Assembly (NCBI GenBank): GCA_003153495.1 | Contig: PLYU01000366.1 | Coordinates: 1-45,517, forward strand | Direction of reading: 5' to 3' | DNA length: 45,517 nt | Source of the DNA: Myxococcales bacterium | GTDB lineage: Bacteria; Myxococcota_A; Polyangia; Polyangiales; Polyangiaceae | In this document: positions 7,970 through 17,110 of the stretch, piece after piece | How the letters are laid out: each line of letters begins with the position of its first letter | Position numbering within the stretch: position 1 is the first letter of the stretch | Made by a program: the position numbers and the translations under genes | Notes under the pieces: model-generated | What the model was told of the DNA's origin: nothing | Seen by the model: the letters and a program-made list of their open reading frames with translations, nothing else | The model's database searches: none

Positions 7970-8013
7970 AGGCCGTCGTGCAAGTAGCACGACGGCACGT
8001 GGCCAGGGCTAGG
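7970..8013 (+). repeat. 44-bp hairpin repeat, copy 1
   Basis: Starts AGGCCGTCGTGC, has a perfect 10-bp stem (7972-7981 with 7987-7996) and loop AAGTA, and ends CTAGG. It lies directly upstream of the MFS gene. Copies 2 and 3 are at 10070-10113 and 22121-22164. This copy differs from the other two in the 8 bases before CTAGG. Confidence 0.9.
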
Positions 8014-8027
8014 CTGGGCCCCGCCCG

Positions 8028-9269
8028 ATGCGCGACCGCGCCCCGTTCGTCCTCTTCACGCTCGTGGTCGGCTACGGGGCATTCTACCTGTGCCGGGCCA
8101 ACGTCGAGTCGGCCTTTCCGCTGCTGGCGCACGACTTCGGCTTCACCCGGACCCAGCTCGGCTGGCTCTCCTCGGTCCCCATCGCGGTCTACGCCGTCGG
8201 CAAGGTCGTGATGGGGGGACTCGGCGACGTCATCGGCGGCAAGCGCCTCATTCTCCTGGCGACCGGCGGCTCGATCGTGGCCACCCTCGCCTTCGGCGCC
8301 TCGGCGAGCCTCGCCGCGTTCGTCGCCTTCGCGTCCATCGGCCGCTTCTTCCAGTCCGGCGGCTGGAGCGGCAGCGTCAGCGTCGTCGCGCACCGGTTCG
8401 AGCCGGAGCGGCATGGCCTGGTCATGGGCGTCATGTCGACGAGCTACGAGCTCGGCAACGTCCTCGCCATCCTGCTCTGCAGCGCCATCACCTCGGCGCT
8501 GGCCGGGTGGCGCCCGCTCTTCCTCATCAACCCGCTCCTCTTCGCCGCCGTCGGCCTGTTCGTCGCGCTCGCCCTGCGCGACTCGCGCGGCCGGCCCTCT
8601 GCGGTCGGCGGAGCACCGGCGCTCACCCGCCTCGGGGACGACGATCCGTCGCTCGGACCGATCCTCGCCGCGCTATTCCGCAGACCGCCGTTCTGGATCG
8701 CCGTCGTCCTCTCCGTGCTGCTCACCTTCCTCCGCGTCGGGTTTCTGACGTGGACGCCGACGTACCTGTACGAGCTGTCCACGACGGCGGGCCACGCCGC
8801 CATCTCCGGGTCGATCGCGAAGAGCGCCATCTTCCCCGCGTCGGGCGTCATCGCGGCGCTGTCGGTGGGGGCCCTGAGCGACCGCTTCGGCCCCGGCCGG
8901 CGCGCTCCCGTCATGGCCGTCTCGCTCGCCATGGTGGTCGCGCTGGTGCTCATCCTCGCCCACGGCCACGTGCGCTCGCCGATGGTCGCGGCGCTGCTCA
9001 TCGGCGGGGTCGGCCTCTTCCTGCTTGGCCCGTACTCGCTGCTCGCAGGCGCGCTCGCGCTCGACGTGTCGGGACGTCGCGGCGCAGCGACCGCCGCCGG
9101 CATCATCGACGGCGCCGGGTACCTGGGCGCGAGCACGGCGGGCGTGCTGCTCGGGAAGGTCGCGGACGCGCGAGGGTGGCCGGCTGCGTTCGACGTGGTG
9201 GCCGGGGCAGCGCTGGCGGCGACGCTGGTGGCGTGGGCGTGGGCGGTGGTGGTCCTGAGGAGGCGGTGA
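8028..9269 (+). CDS. MFS transporter, organophosphate:phosphate antiporter (GlpT/UhpT-like) family
   Basis: A 413-aa inner-membrane carrier with about 12 transmembrane segments in two halves. The N-terminal helix contains YGAFYLCRANVESAFPLL, corresponding to the RxN motif region of OPA transporters; loop 2-3 has GGLGDVIGGKR, the MFS signature (GxxxD/E-xxGxR/K), and the second half repeats it as GALSDRFGPGRR. Family members exchange sugar phosphates or glycerol-3-phosphate for phosphate, but the substrate here is open. There is no Shine-Dalgarno; the start follows the 44-bp repeat. It is likely a single-gene unit. Confidence 0.87.
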   Translation: MRDRAPFVLFTLVVGYGAFYLCRANVESAFPLLAHDFGFTRTQLGWLSSVPIAVYAVGKVVMGGLGDVIGGKRLILLATGGSIVATLAFGASASLAAFVAFASIGRFFQSGGWSGSVSVVAHRFEPERHGLVMGVMSTSYELGNVLAILLCSAITSALAGWRPLFLINPLLFAAVGLFVALALRDSRGRPSAVGGAPALTRLGDDDPSLGPILAALFRRPPFWIAVVLSVLLTFLRVGFLTWTPTYLYELSTTAGHAAISGSIAKSAIFPASGVIAALSVGALSDRFGPGRRAPVMAVSLAMVVALVLILAHGHVRSPMVAALLIGGVGLFLLGPYSLLAGALALDVSGRRGAATAAGIIDGAGYLGASTAGVLLGKVADARGWPAAFDVVAGAALAATLVAWAWAVVVLRRR

Positions 9270-9277
9270 CCAACAGC

Positions 9278-9313
9278 CTCGACCTCGACCTCGACCTCGA
9301 CCTCAACCTCAAC
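9278..9313 (+). repeat. Hexanucleotide tandem repeat (CTCGAC)4(CTCAAC)2
   Basis: Six perfect or near-perfect 6-bp units directly after the MFS stop codon. The remainder of 9314-9430 carries the promoter region of the lipoprotein gene, with no consensus I can fix. Confidence 0.95.
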
Positions 9314-9430
9314 CGCAGCGCCCCCCCCTCGACCTGCCGCGACGCCCAAGAGACGCACGGGCTCGCCATCGACCAGGCAAGCTTTCGTGGTACCTTCACC
9401 ATCCACATCAACTTCGGGAGGCCTACTTCA

Positions 9431-9985
9431 ATGAGGAAATCAGTGATCTTGCTGGCTGTGTCGTTCAGCGCAGCCCTTGGGTTTGCTTGCAGCTCCAGCG
9501 ATAACACCGGAGGCGGAAGCAGCGGCAGCAGTGGAAGCAGCGGTAGCAGTAGCGGCAGCAGCAGCGGCAGCACCAGTGGCAGCACCAGTGGCAGCACCAG
9601 CGGCAGCACCAGCGGCAGCACGACCGACGCCGCGACCGACAGTCCGATCGCCGTCAGTCTGACCTGCCAGAAGGCTGCGGATTGCACCACGAGCGGCCAG
9701 GTCTGCTGCGGAACCGGGAGCTTCGCCGGCGGAAGCATCAGCTTCACCAGCTCGTGCCAGACGGGGCCCTGTCCCGCTGGCCTCACCAGCCCGCAGCTCT
9801 GCGCGACCTCGGCGGAATGCGCGACAGGTAGCACGTGCGCGGCATCGCCCATCCCCATCCCCGGCGCTTCCGGGGTCATGATCTGCTCGGCGGCCGGGAA
9901 CCCCCGCGACGGCGGCGGCAATGACGGCGGCTCGACCCCGACCGACTCCGGCACGGCCCCGACGGACGCCCCCACCGGCGACTGA
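9431..9985 (+). CDS. Lipoprotein with Ser/Gly linker and Cys-rich domain
   Basis: A 184-aa surface lipoprotein of unknown function. The signal peptide MRKSVILLAVSFSAALGFAC carries a lipobox (GFAC). It is followed by a low-complexity linker of GSS and GST units encoded by a 12-bp-type DNA repeat (about 9508-9620), then a disulfide-type domain (LTCQKAADC, QVCCG, SSCQTGPCP, LCATSAEC, STCAAS) and a Gly/Asp/Thr/Pro tail. The pattern is common in Polyangiales lipoproteins. A strong GGGAGG lies about 9 bases before the ATG. A long hairpin follows the stop, so it is probably monocistronic. Confidence 0.85.
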   Translation: MRKSVILLAVSFSAALGFACSSSDNTGGGSSGSSGSSGSSSGSSSGSTSGSTSGSTSGSTSGSTTDAATDSPIAVSLTCQKAADCTTSGQVCCGTGSFAGGSISFTSSCQTGPCPAGLTSPQLCATSAECATGSTCAASPIPIPGASGVMICSAAGNPRDGGGNDGGSTPTDSGTAPTDAPTGD

Positions 9986-10001
9986 TCGTCACCAGACAGT
10001 C

Positions 10002-10056
10002 GCGGTCGAGGCGACCGGATCGGGCCTGTTTGCCCCGGTCCGCGTCGCCTCGTCGC
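10002..10056 (+). terminator. Long inverted repeat after the lipoprotein gene
   Basis: Arms at 10002-10025 and 10032-10056 (GCGGTCGAGGCGAC and, reversed, GCGACGAGGCGAC, plus GGATCGGGC with GCCCCGGTCC) enclose the loop CTGTTT. It lies 17 bp after the stop codon. It has no T-run but is a large imperfect stem and a plausible terminator, placed just before the second 44-bp repeat. Confidence 0.5.
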
Positions 10057-10069
10057 GTTCCCGGGCGCC

Positions 10070-10113
10070 AGGCCGTCGTGCAGGTAGCACGACGGCGCGT
10101 CGCTCGCGCTAGG
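10070..10113 (+). repeat. 44-bp hairpin repeat, copy 2
   Basis: AGGCCGTCGTGC, loop AGGTA, GCACGACGGC, then CGCTCGCG and CTAGG. It lies 20 bp upstream of recC. It matches copy 3 in the right part (CGTCGCTCGCGCTAGG) and copy 1 in the stem. Confidence 0.9.
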
Positions 10114-10133
10114 GTGGGGCCTCCCCTCGCCCC

Positions 10134-13100
10134 ATGCTCCGTCTCGTCTACTCGAACCACACCGAAGAGCTGCTCGCCGAGCTGGCAGCCCGCGTGCGCT
10201 CGCAGCAGGTCGAGCACGGCGTCCTCGTCCCGGTGCGCGTCGTGGTGCAAAGCGGTACGGTCGAGAGCTACCTGCAGCTCGGCCTGGCGCGCGTCTGCGG
10301 CATCGCGGCCAACCTCGACGCCGCCCTCCTCACGCGCTTCGCGTCGGACGTCGTTGCGAGCGTGTCGGGGGCGCGCATCGCCGACGCCTCGGCCTTCGAG
10401 GCGATGGCCCTGGCGCTCCTGCTCGACGACGCCGCGCTGGGCGCGCCCGACCTCGCGCCCGTCCTCGCCTACCTCCATGCGGCGGGCGACGCGCCCGACG
10501 CCGTCGACCTGCGCCGCGTGCAGCTGGCGGCGCGCGTGGGCCGGCTCTTCGAGGAGTACACGTACTCTCGCGGCGACATGCTCCTCGCCTGGGCCCGCGG
10601 CCCCACGCTCGGCGCGTCCTGCGCGGACACCGAGGCCTGGCAGCGGCGCATGTGGCTGGCGATGTTCGGCGAGCAGGGGCTCGCCGCGCGGCGGGCGGCG
10701 TCCGGGCAGCTGCCTCTCCTCCCGCTGCACGAGGCCGTGGCGGGGCTCGAACCGCAGCCGGGCCAGCTCCCGCCGGCCGTGCACGTCTTCGGCTTCTCCC
10801 ACGTGGCTCGCACGTTCCATGACCTCTTCGCGCGCATCGCCCGGGCCACCGACGTGGTCGTCTACGCCCTCAGCCCGTGCGAGGGCTTCTGGGAGGACGT
10901 CGACGCGCGCGACCCCGCGCCGCTGCACCTGTGGGGGCGCCCCGGACGCGAGCAGGTGCGCGCGCTCAACGCCATGGCGAGCTTCGACCACGAGGACCGG
11001 TTCGTCGATCCTCGCGGGGATCGCCGCGCCTCCGGCACGGTGCTCCGGCGCCTGCAGAGCGACATCCTGCGCCGCGAGACGCCGCGCGCTCCCGCCGCCC
11101 CGGAGCCCGCGTCCGGGGGCGACGGGAGCATCGCGATCCTCGAGCACGCCAGCGTGCGGCGCGAGCTCGAGGCGGTGGCCAGCGAGATCTGGCGCCTGGT
11201 CGAGGCCGACGAGACGCTCCGGTTCGACGACATCGCGGTCGTCGTGCCCGACGCCGACGCGGGCCTCTACGGGGCGCAGCTGCCCGCCGTGTTCCGCGAG
11301 GCGCACGAGCTGCCATGTCACATGGCCCAGGTCCCGGTCCCCGGCGGCAGCCCGGTCGTCGAGGCCGTCGACATGCTGCTCGCCTTGCCCCTCGGCCGGT
11401 TCACGCGCCACGAGCTGCTGCGGCTCGCCGTGCACCCTGCGGTGGTCGCCTCCTTCGACGACGTGGACCCGCAGCGCTGGGTGGCCTGGTGCGACGCGCT
11501 CGGCGTCGTGCACGGCGCCGACCGTGCGGACCACGAGGGGACGTACATCCGCGGCGACATCCTGAACTGGGACCAGGGGCTGCGCCGCCTCGCCCTCGGC
11601 TCGTTCATGGTGGGCGACGCCAGCGGAGAGCGGCGGCCCTTCGAGCTCGCGGGAGAGTCGTACGTCCCCTACGAGGTGGCCGCGTCCGAGCTGCGCGACG
11701 CGGCGGCGTTCGGCACGCTGGTGCGGTCGCTCCTCGCGGACGCGAGGTTCGCGCGAGAGATGGTGGCCACGATGGCCGAATGGTCGGCGTTCCTGCGGGC
11801 CATGGTCGAGGCGTACGTCGCGCCCACGCGCCCCTCGGAGGAGGAGCAGCTCGCGGGCTGCCTGCGCCGCCTGCACGCGCTGGGCGAGCTCGACCTCGGA
11901 GGCCGCAAGGTGCGCTACCGCGTCGCCTGCGAGCTGGCGCGGGCGCGGGTGGCGAGCCTCAACCGCGCACAGGGCGGCGAGGGGGTCCTCGTCTCGACGC
12001 TGTCGTCGCTGCGGCCGCTGCCCATGCGCGTCGTCTTCGCGTGCGGCATGGGCGAGGGGCGCTTCCCGACGCCCGACTCGGACGATCCGCTCGACCTTCG
12101 CTGGGCCGAGCGCCGCGAGGGGGACGTCACCGCGCGCGAGCGCGACAAGTACGCGTTCCTCGAGCTGCTCCTCGGCGCGCGCGACAGGCTCTACGCCTCG
12201 TACGTGTCGCGCGATCCCGTGTCGGGCGACTCCCTCGCCCCCTCGTCGGTCGTGCAGGAGCTGCTCCACGCGCTCGCGCCCGCGTACGTGCGCGACGCCG
12301 ACCTGCTGCGGCGCAGGCACCCGCTGCGGCGCTGGGACCCTCGCTACTTCCCGGACCTCTTCGGCGGCGCCGAGGACGAGGCGGGGCTCGGCACGACGCG
12401 CGTGGCCGAGGCGCGGGCGGAGGCGCGCACCCTCGCCCTGCGCCGCAGCCTCGAGGCGAGCGGCGGGCGCTTCGACCCGGACGACGCGCTGGCGCGCGCC
12501 GGGACGGACCCGGCGTGGGCGGCCCTGGTCGATCACCTGGGCATCGCGCGCCTGCCGGAGGCGGCGCCGGCCCCCGAGGGGCGGGTCGAGCTGACCATCT
12601 CGGCGCTCACCAAGTTCCTCGAGTTCCCGCTCCAGGGGTGGGCCCGTTTCCGCGTCGGCCTCGAGGAGGCCGAGGACGAAGACGTGATGGCCCGCGAGGA
12701 CGAGCCCTTCGAGACGGACCGGCGGGAAGAGACCGTGATGCTGCGCGGCGTCCTGCTCGACGCGGCGGCCGGCGGCAAGCCGGTCGAGCAGGCCTACGAC
12801 GAGGTGGCGCGGGACCGCGCGCTGCGCGGGCGCGGGCCGTCGGGGCTGTTCGCGCAGGGCGAGCGCTCCGGGCACCTCGAGGCCCTCGAGGTCTGGCGCT
12901 CGGAGCTGGCGAAGCTCGACGTGGACGCCGGCGCGATCGAGGTGCACAGGTTCGGGCGCGCCGGAGAGCACGCGCGCGCCGACCACGTCCACGACGCGCT
13001 CGCGCTCGACGTGGACGTGACCGACGCGGCCGGGGTGACCCGGGTGGTCCGCGCGCAGATCAGCGGCAGGACGTCGCCGATGGGCGCGGGCGGCGGCGCG

Positions 13101-13622
13101 ACCCTCGCGCTGTTCAAGCGCACCGACGAGAAGAAGAAGGATCCCTGGGCGCGCGCCGACCGCGCGCGCGCGTCGCTGCGCGCGTTCGTGCACCATGCGA
13201 TCCTGGCGGCGTCGGGCGTGGCGGAAGGCCGGGCGCACACCTCGGTGATCGTGGTGGCGACGCCCGGCGAGCCGGTCACCGAGCGGGTCAGGTTCGCGCC
13301 TCTGTCGCGCGACGAGGCCGTCGTGTGGCTCCGGGGCGTCGCGCGCGACCTGCTCTCGGGGCCGCACGCATACTTCCTGCCGTGCGAGGCGGTGTTCGTC
13401 CATGCGGAGGAGAAGCCCGAGGGGCCGCTCGCGCCGTGGCTCGCCGCGGCCCGCGACAGGCTCGCCGACTCCGACGGGCCCCTCGCGCTCCGCTCGGCGT
13501 ACGGCCCGGTCCCCCGCCCGAACGACCCGGCGAGGTACCCGACCCCGGACGAGGACGCGGCGCGCGCGATGGTCGCGAGGCGGCTCGGGGCATTCTTCGC
13601 CACGCGGGGGGAGGCGTCGTGA
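10134..13622 (+). CDS. recC: Exodeoxyribonuclease V gamma subunit (RecC)
   Basis: RecC holds the RecBCD complex together and scans single-stranded DNA for the Chi-type recombination hotspot during double-strand-break repair and degradation of foreign linear DNA. The 1162-aa length and N-terminus (LRLVYSNHTEELLAELA, then VVVQSGTVESYLQLGLA) match RecC, as do inner segments such as VHVFGFSHVARTF, DDIAVVVPDADAGLYGAQLP and RVVFACGMGEGRFPTPDSDD, which belong to its inactive helicase-like core. Start ATG at 10134, 20 bp after a hairpin repeat. It overlaps recB by GTGA, so recC-recB-recD form one operon. Confidence 0.95.
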   Translation: MLRLVYSNHTEELLAELAARVRSQQVEHGVLVPVRVVVQSGTVESYLQLGLARVCGIAANLDAALLTRFASDVVASVSGARIADASAFEAMALALLLDDAALGAPDLAPVLAYLHAAGDAPDAVDLRRVQLAARVGRLFEEYTYSRGDMLLAWARGPTLGASCADTEAWQRRMWLAMFGEQGLAARRAASGQLPLLPLHEAVAGLEPQPGQLPPAVHVFGFSHVARTFHDLFARIARATDVVVYALSPCEGFWEDVDARDPAPLHLWGRPGREQVRALNAMASFDHEDRFVDPRGDRRASGTVLRRLQSDILRRETPRAPAAPEPASGGDGSIAILEHASVRRELEAVASEIWRLVEADETLRFDDIAVVVPDADAGLYGAQLPAVFREAHELPCHMAQVPVPGGSPVVEAVDMLLALPLGRFTRHELLRLAVHPAVVASFDDVDPQRWVAWCDALGVVHGADRADHEGTYIRGDILNWDQGLRRLALGSFMVGDASGERRPFELAGESYVPYEVAASELRDAAAFGTLVRSLLADARFAREMVATMAEWSAFLRAMVEAYVAPTRPSEEEQLAGCLRRLHALGELDLGGRKVRYRVACELARARVASLNRAQGGEGVLVSTLSSLRPLPMRVVFACGMGEGRFPTPDSDDPLDLRWAERREGDVTARERDKYAFLELLLGARDRLYASYVSRDPVSGDSLAPSSVVQELLHALAPAYVRDADLLRRRHPLRRWDPRYFPDLFGGAEDEAGLGTTRVAEARAEARTLALRRSLEASGGRFDPDDALARAGTDPAWAALVDHLGIARLPEAAPAPEGRVELTISALTKFLEFPLQGWARFRVGLEEAEDEDVMAREDEPFETDRREETVMLRGVLLDAAAGGKPVEQAYDEVARDRALRGRGPSGLFAQGERSGHLEALEVWRSELAKLDVDAGAIEVHRFGRAGEHARADHVHDALALDVDVTDAAGVTRVVRAQISGRTSPMGAGGGATLALFKRTDEKKKDPWARADRARASLRAFVHHAILAASGVAEGRAHTSVIVVATPGEPVTERVRFAPLSRDEAVVWLRGVARDLLSGPHAYFLPCEAVFVHAEEKPEGPLAPWLAAARDRLADSDGPLALRSAYGPVPRPNDPARYPTPDEDAARAMVARRLGAFFATRGEAS

Positions 13623-16600
13623 GCCCGCGTCGCGTCGCGCGTCCGTCCGTGCTCCGCGGCCTGGCGCCGGACCGGCACGCGGTGGTCGAGGCGTCGGCCG
13701 GGACGGGCAAGACGTTCGCCCTCGAGCACCTCGTCGTCGAGCTGCTGCTCGCTACCGACGCGACGCTCGACGAGCTACTCGTCGTGACGTTCACCGAGAA
13801 GGCGACCAGCGAGCTGCGCGCGCGCGTGCGGGCGAAGCTCGAAGACCTGCTGTCGGGCCGGGTCGGGCCGGCGACGGACGAGCAGATAGCCGCCGGCGAC
13901 TTCTGGACGCTCGACGACGCGGCGCTCGGCAAGGTGAAGCGAGCGCTGCACGCGTTCGACGGCGCGACGATCGCCACGATCCACGCCTTCTGCCACCGGG
14001 TCCTGCGCGAGAATGCGTTCGCGAGCGGCCGCCTCTTCGACGAGCAGCAGGTCGACGGGCGCGCCGCGTTCGGCAGGGCCCTCCGCGAGGCGCTACGGCG
14101 GCACGTGGCCCCCGACCCCGCGCGCGCTCCCTGGCTCGAGGAGGCCCTGCGCACCGGCTGGTCGATGGAACGAATCGAGAAGCTCCTCTGGAGCTGCGCC
14201 ACCTCGCGCAGCGAGCTGCGCCCAGTGTTCGACGCGCCGGCGCTGGCCGCGGCCCTCGCGGCGTTTCCGGTCGAGGCGGCGCGGCGGGCCGGGACGATCG
14301 CCGACCTGAAGGCCTGGGGAGTCCACGCGTCGACCGCCGGCTCGATCGCGCGGCAGATGTTCGCGCTCGCCGAGGTCGTGGAGCTCGCGCGCGAGGCGCA
14401 CGACCCGCCGCGCTACGTCACGCGGGCCTCCGAGCTGGACCTCGGCAAGCTGGTCGAGAAGCTCCAGCCGGTCTCGCCCCGCCCCGGCGAGACGGCTCGT
14501 CTGTGCGTCGCCGCGCTCGCCCTCGCGCGCGCGACGCCGCCGTTCCCGGCGGCCCTTGTGCAGGCGCTGCTGCCGAGCGTGGCCGGCGAGCTGGCGCGCG
14601 GCAAGCGCGAGACCGGCCGCTTCGACTTCGACGACATGCTCACGCTCGTCGACGAGGCCCTGCGCGGGCCGCGCGGGGGCGCCCTGGCCGCGGCGATGCG
14701 ACGTCGATGGCGGTACGCCCTCATCGACGAGTTCCAGGACACCGACGAGACCCAGTGGGCGATCTTCCGCCGCGCGTTCTTCGAGCCTCTGCCGCAGGCT
14801 CCCCCGAGCGTGCTTTATCTCGTGGGCGATCCCAAGCAGTCCATCTACCGCTTCCGCGGCGCCGACGTGGACACGTACCTGCGCGCGTGCGACGAGGTCG
14901 CCCCGGCGCGCGAGGCGCGGGTGTCGCTCGACCGGAACTTCCGCGCGACGCGCGCGCTCGTCGACGCGACCAACCGGCTCTTCGATCAGTCCGCGCCCGA
15001 GCCGATCTTCAGCGGCCAGATCACCTATGCGCCGGTCGATTGCGGCCGGCCCGACCGCGACCTGGTCGACGGCGACGGGCGCGCGCCGTCGCCGGTCCAC
15101 GTGCTTCGCGTGCACGGCAAGCCCTCGCTGCCGGCGCTCGGCGCGCTCATCGCGCGCGAGATCCGGACCTTGACGGACCCGGCTCGCCCGTGGCGGCTCG
15201 ACCGCGAGCCGATCGAGCACCACCACGTCTACGTGCTCACGCGCAATGCGTGGGAAGGGCGCGCGATCGGGGCCGAGCTACGCGCCGCGGGCGTGCCCCA
15301 CGCCTTCTTCAAGGAGGACGGGCTCTTCCAGACCGACGAGGCGCGGGATGTCTGCGCCCTCCTCGCCGCGATCGACGACCCGGGCCGACGGGGCTGGCGC
15401 TTCACGGCCTGGCTGACGCCGTTCTTCTCCCTGCCGCTGGTGGCGATCGAGCGGGCGCGCGAGCTGCCGCCCTCCCACCCACTCGTCGCGCGCTTGCACG
15501 CGTGGAAGGCGCTCGCCGACGCCCGGGACTTCGACGCGCTCTTCGAGAGTGTCCTGATGGACTCGGCGATCGTACGCAGGGAGATCTTCTTCTCCGACGG
15601 CGAGCGCGAGCTGACCAACTACCTGCACGTCCTCGAGCTGCTGCTCGAGCGGACGCGAGGGACGCACGTGACACTGGGCGAGCTGGTCCGCGAGCTCTCC
15701 GGGCTCATCGCCAGGACCCGCCTGCCGCCGGGCATCGAAGGGAACGTGCAGCGCCTCGAGAGCGAGAGGCGCGCCGTGCAGATCATGACCATGCACAAGG
15801 CCAAGGGGCTGGAGGCCCCCGTCGTCTTCGTGGCGGGCGGCTTCGGGCCGCCACGCGTCGGCGAAGAGCCGCGCGTCTACCACGACGCGGGCCGGCGCCT
15901 CGCGTGGGTCGGCAGCCTCTCGCCCGGCGTGGAGGCCGCCGTGAAGCGCGAAGAGCGGGAGGAGGACCAGCGCCTGATGTACGTCGCCCTGACCCGGGCG
16001 ATGGGGCGCCTGTACCTTCCGTGCGTGGTCGACGACGCGGTCACGGCCAAGGCCGGGCGTTCTCCCGGAGGACCTGCGCCGCTGCGCGGAGCCTACGACT
16101 GCGTGAACCGGCGCGTCGCGCAGCTCGAGCGCGACCGCGACCCCGCGCTGACCGTCGAGGACGTGCCGGGGCAGCCCGCCGCCGTGACGCCGGCTCCGGG
16201 CGACGACGGCACGTGGCGCCCTCCGCTGGCGCTGCTGCGCGACGACGACACGGGCACGTCGTACGCTGCCCTCCGCGCGAGCCACGCGGCGGCGATCGTG
16301 ACGTCGTACACCCGCATGAAGGGCCAGCGCGGCGACGGGCGCGCCGGCTGGGTCGAGCAGCTCGACGAACGCCGCGCCGAGAAAGCCGCCGAGGGCGTCG
16401 ACGAGGCCCCGGCGACGACCCTGCGCGCCGCGCGGGCGTCGGGCGTGTTCCTGCACGAGGTGCTCGAGCGCGTTTCGCTCGCGTCTTTCGTGGCGCCCGG
16501 TGGTCTCGAAGCCTGGCGGGCGCGCCCGGAGGTGTCGGCGCTGTTCGCCGAGGCGATGGCCGCGTACCGCGTCGACGCCGGCCAGCGGGAGCACGCCGAG

Positions 16601-17110
16601 CGCATCGTCTGGGCCGCGTACACGACCGAGGTCGCGCTGCCCGGCGGCGATCGCATCGCGGGCCTCGCCCGGGCCGCGCGCGCCGTCCGGGAGATGGGCT
16701 TCGTGTATCCGATCCCCGAGGCGGACCCGCAGCCGCGAGCCGGAAAGGGCTATGTCCGCGGGTCGCTCGATCTCGCGTTCGAGCACCGCGGGCTGACGTA
16801 CTTCGTGGACTGGAAGAGCGACTCGCTCGCCTCGTACGCCCCCGGCGCGCTCTCGCACCAGGTGGCCGGGCACTACGCCGAGCAGGTCAAGCTCTACACC
16901 CTCGCCATCGTGCGGCTGCTCGGCGCGCGCGGCCGCGCGGAGTACGACGCGCGCTTCGGAGGTTTGCTCTATTGCTTTCTGCGCGGGCTAAACGACCGCG
17001 GTCAAGGGGTCTGGTCGGCGCGGCCCGGCTGGGACGAGGTGGTCGGGTACGACGAGGAGCTGCGCGCCACCCGGCTCTGGGGAACGGCGAGGGCCCCATG
17101 GGCGGACTGA
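13619..17110 (+). CDS. recB: Exodeoxyribonuclease V beta subunit (RecB), helicase-nuclease
   Basis: A 1163-aa SF1A 3'-5' helicase fused to the RecBCD nuclease. Walker A EASAGTGKTF lies at about residues 24-33, VVTFTEKATSELRAR is motif Ia, DEFQDTD (about residue 371) is motif II, GDPKQSIYRFRGAD is motif III, HKAKGLEAPVVFVAGG is motif V and MYVALTRA (about residue 786) is motif VI. The C-terminal nuclease has GSLDLAFEH followed by YFVDWKSD (about residue 1060), the D...DxK set, and QVKLYTLAIVRLL. Start is GTG at 13619, overlapping the recC stop; the end overlaps recD by 13 bp. The full catalytic set suggests an active enzyme. Confidence 0.96.
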   Translation: MSPRRVARPSVLRGLAPDRHAVVEASAGTGKTFALEHLVVELLLATDATLDELLVVTFTEKATSELRARVRAKLEDLLSGRVGPATDEQIAAGDFWTLDDAALGKVKRALHAFDGATIATIHAFCHRVLRENAFASGRLFDEQQVDGRAAFGRALREALRRHVAPDPARAPWLEEALRTGWSMERIEKLLWSCATSRSELRPVFDAPALAAALAAFPVEAARRAGTIADLKAWGVHASTAGSIARQMFALAEVVELAREAHDPPRYVTRASELDLGKLVEKLQPVSPRPGETARLCVAALALARATPPFPAALVQALLPSVAGELARGKRETGRFDFDDMLTLVDEALRGPRGGALAAAMRRRWRYALIDEFQDTDETQWAIFRRAFFEPLPQAPPSVLYLVGDPKQSIYRFRGADVDTYLRACDEVAPAREARVSLDRNFRATRALVDATNRLFDQSAPEPIFSGQITYAPVDCGRPDRDLVDGDGRAPSPVHVLRVHGKPSLPALGALIAREIRTLTDPARPWRLDREPIEHHHVYVLTRNAWEGRAIGAELRAAGVPHAFFKEDGLFQTDEARDVCALLAAIDDPGRRGWRFTAWLTPFFSLPLVAIERARELPPSHPLVARLHAWKALADARDFDALFESVLMDSAIVRREIFFSDGERELTNYLHVLELLLERTRGTHVTLGELVRELSGLIARTRLPPGIEGNVQRLESERRAVQIMTMHKAKGLEAPVVFVAGGFGPPRVGEEPRVYHDAGRRLAWVGSLSPGVEAAVKREEREEDQRLMYVALTRAMGRLYLPCVVDDAVTAKAGRSPGGPAPLRGAYDCVNRRVAQLERDRDPALTVEDVPGQPAAVTPAPGDDGTWRPPLALLRDDDTGTSYAALRASHAAAIVTSYTRMKGQRGDGRAGWVEQLDERRAEKAAEGVDEAPATTLRAARASGVFLHEVLERVSLASFVAPGGLEAWRARPEVSALFAEAMAAYRVDAGQREHAERIVWAAYTTEVALPGGDRIAGLARAARAVREMGFVYPIPEADPQPRAGKGYVRGSLDLAFEHRGLTYFVDWKSDSLASYAPGALSHQVAGHYAEQVKLYTLAIVRLLGARGRAEYDARFGGLLYCFLRGLNDRGQGVWSARPGWDEVVGYDEELRATRLWGTARAPWAD

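Noticed and set aside
9876-13403. 1175-aa minus-strand ORF
   Set aside because: It is the reverse frame of recC, Arg/Gly/Pro/Ala-rich with no motif, as expected from high GC content.
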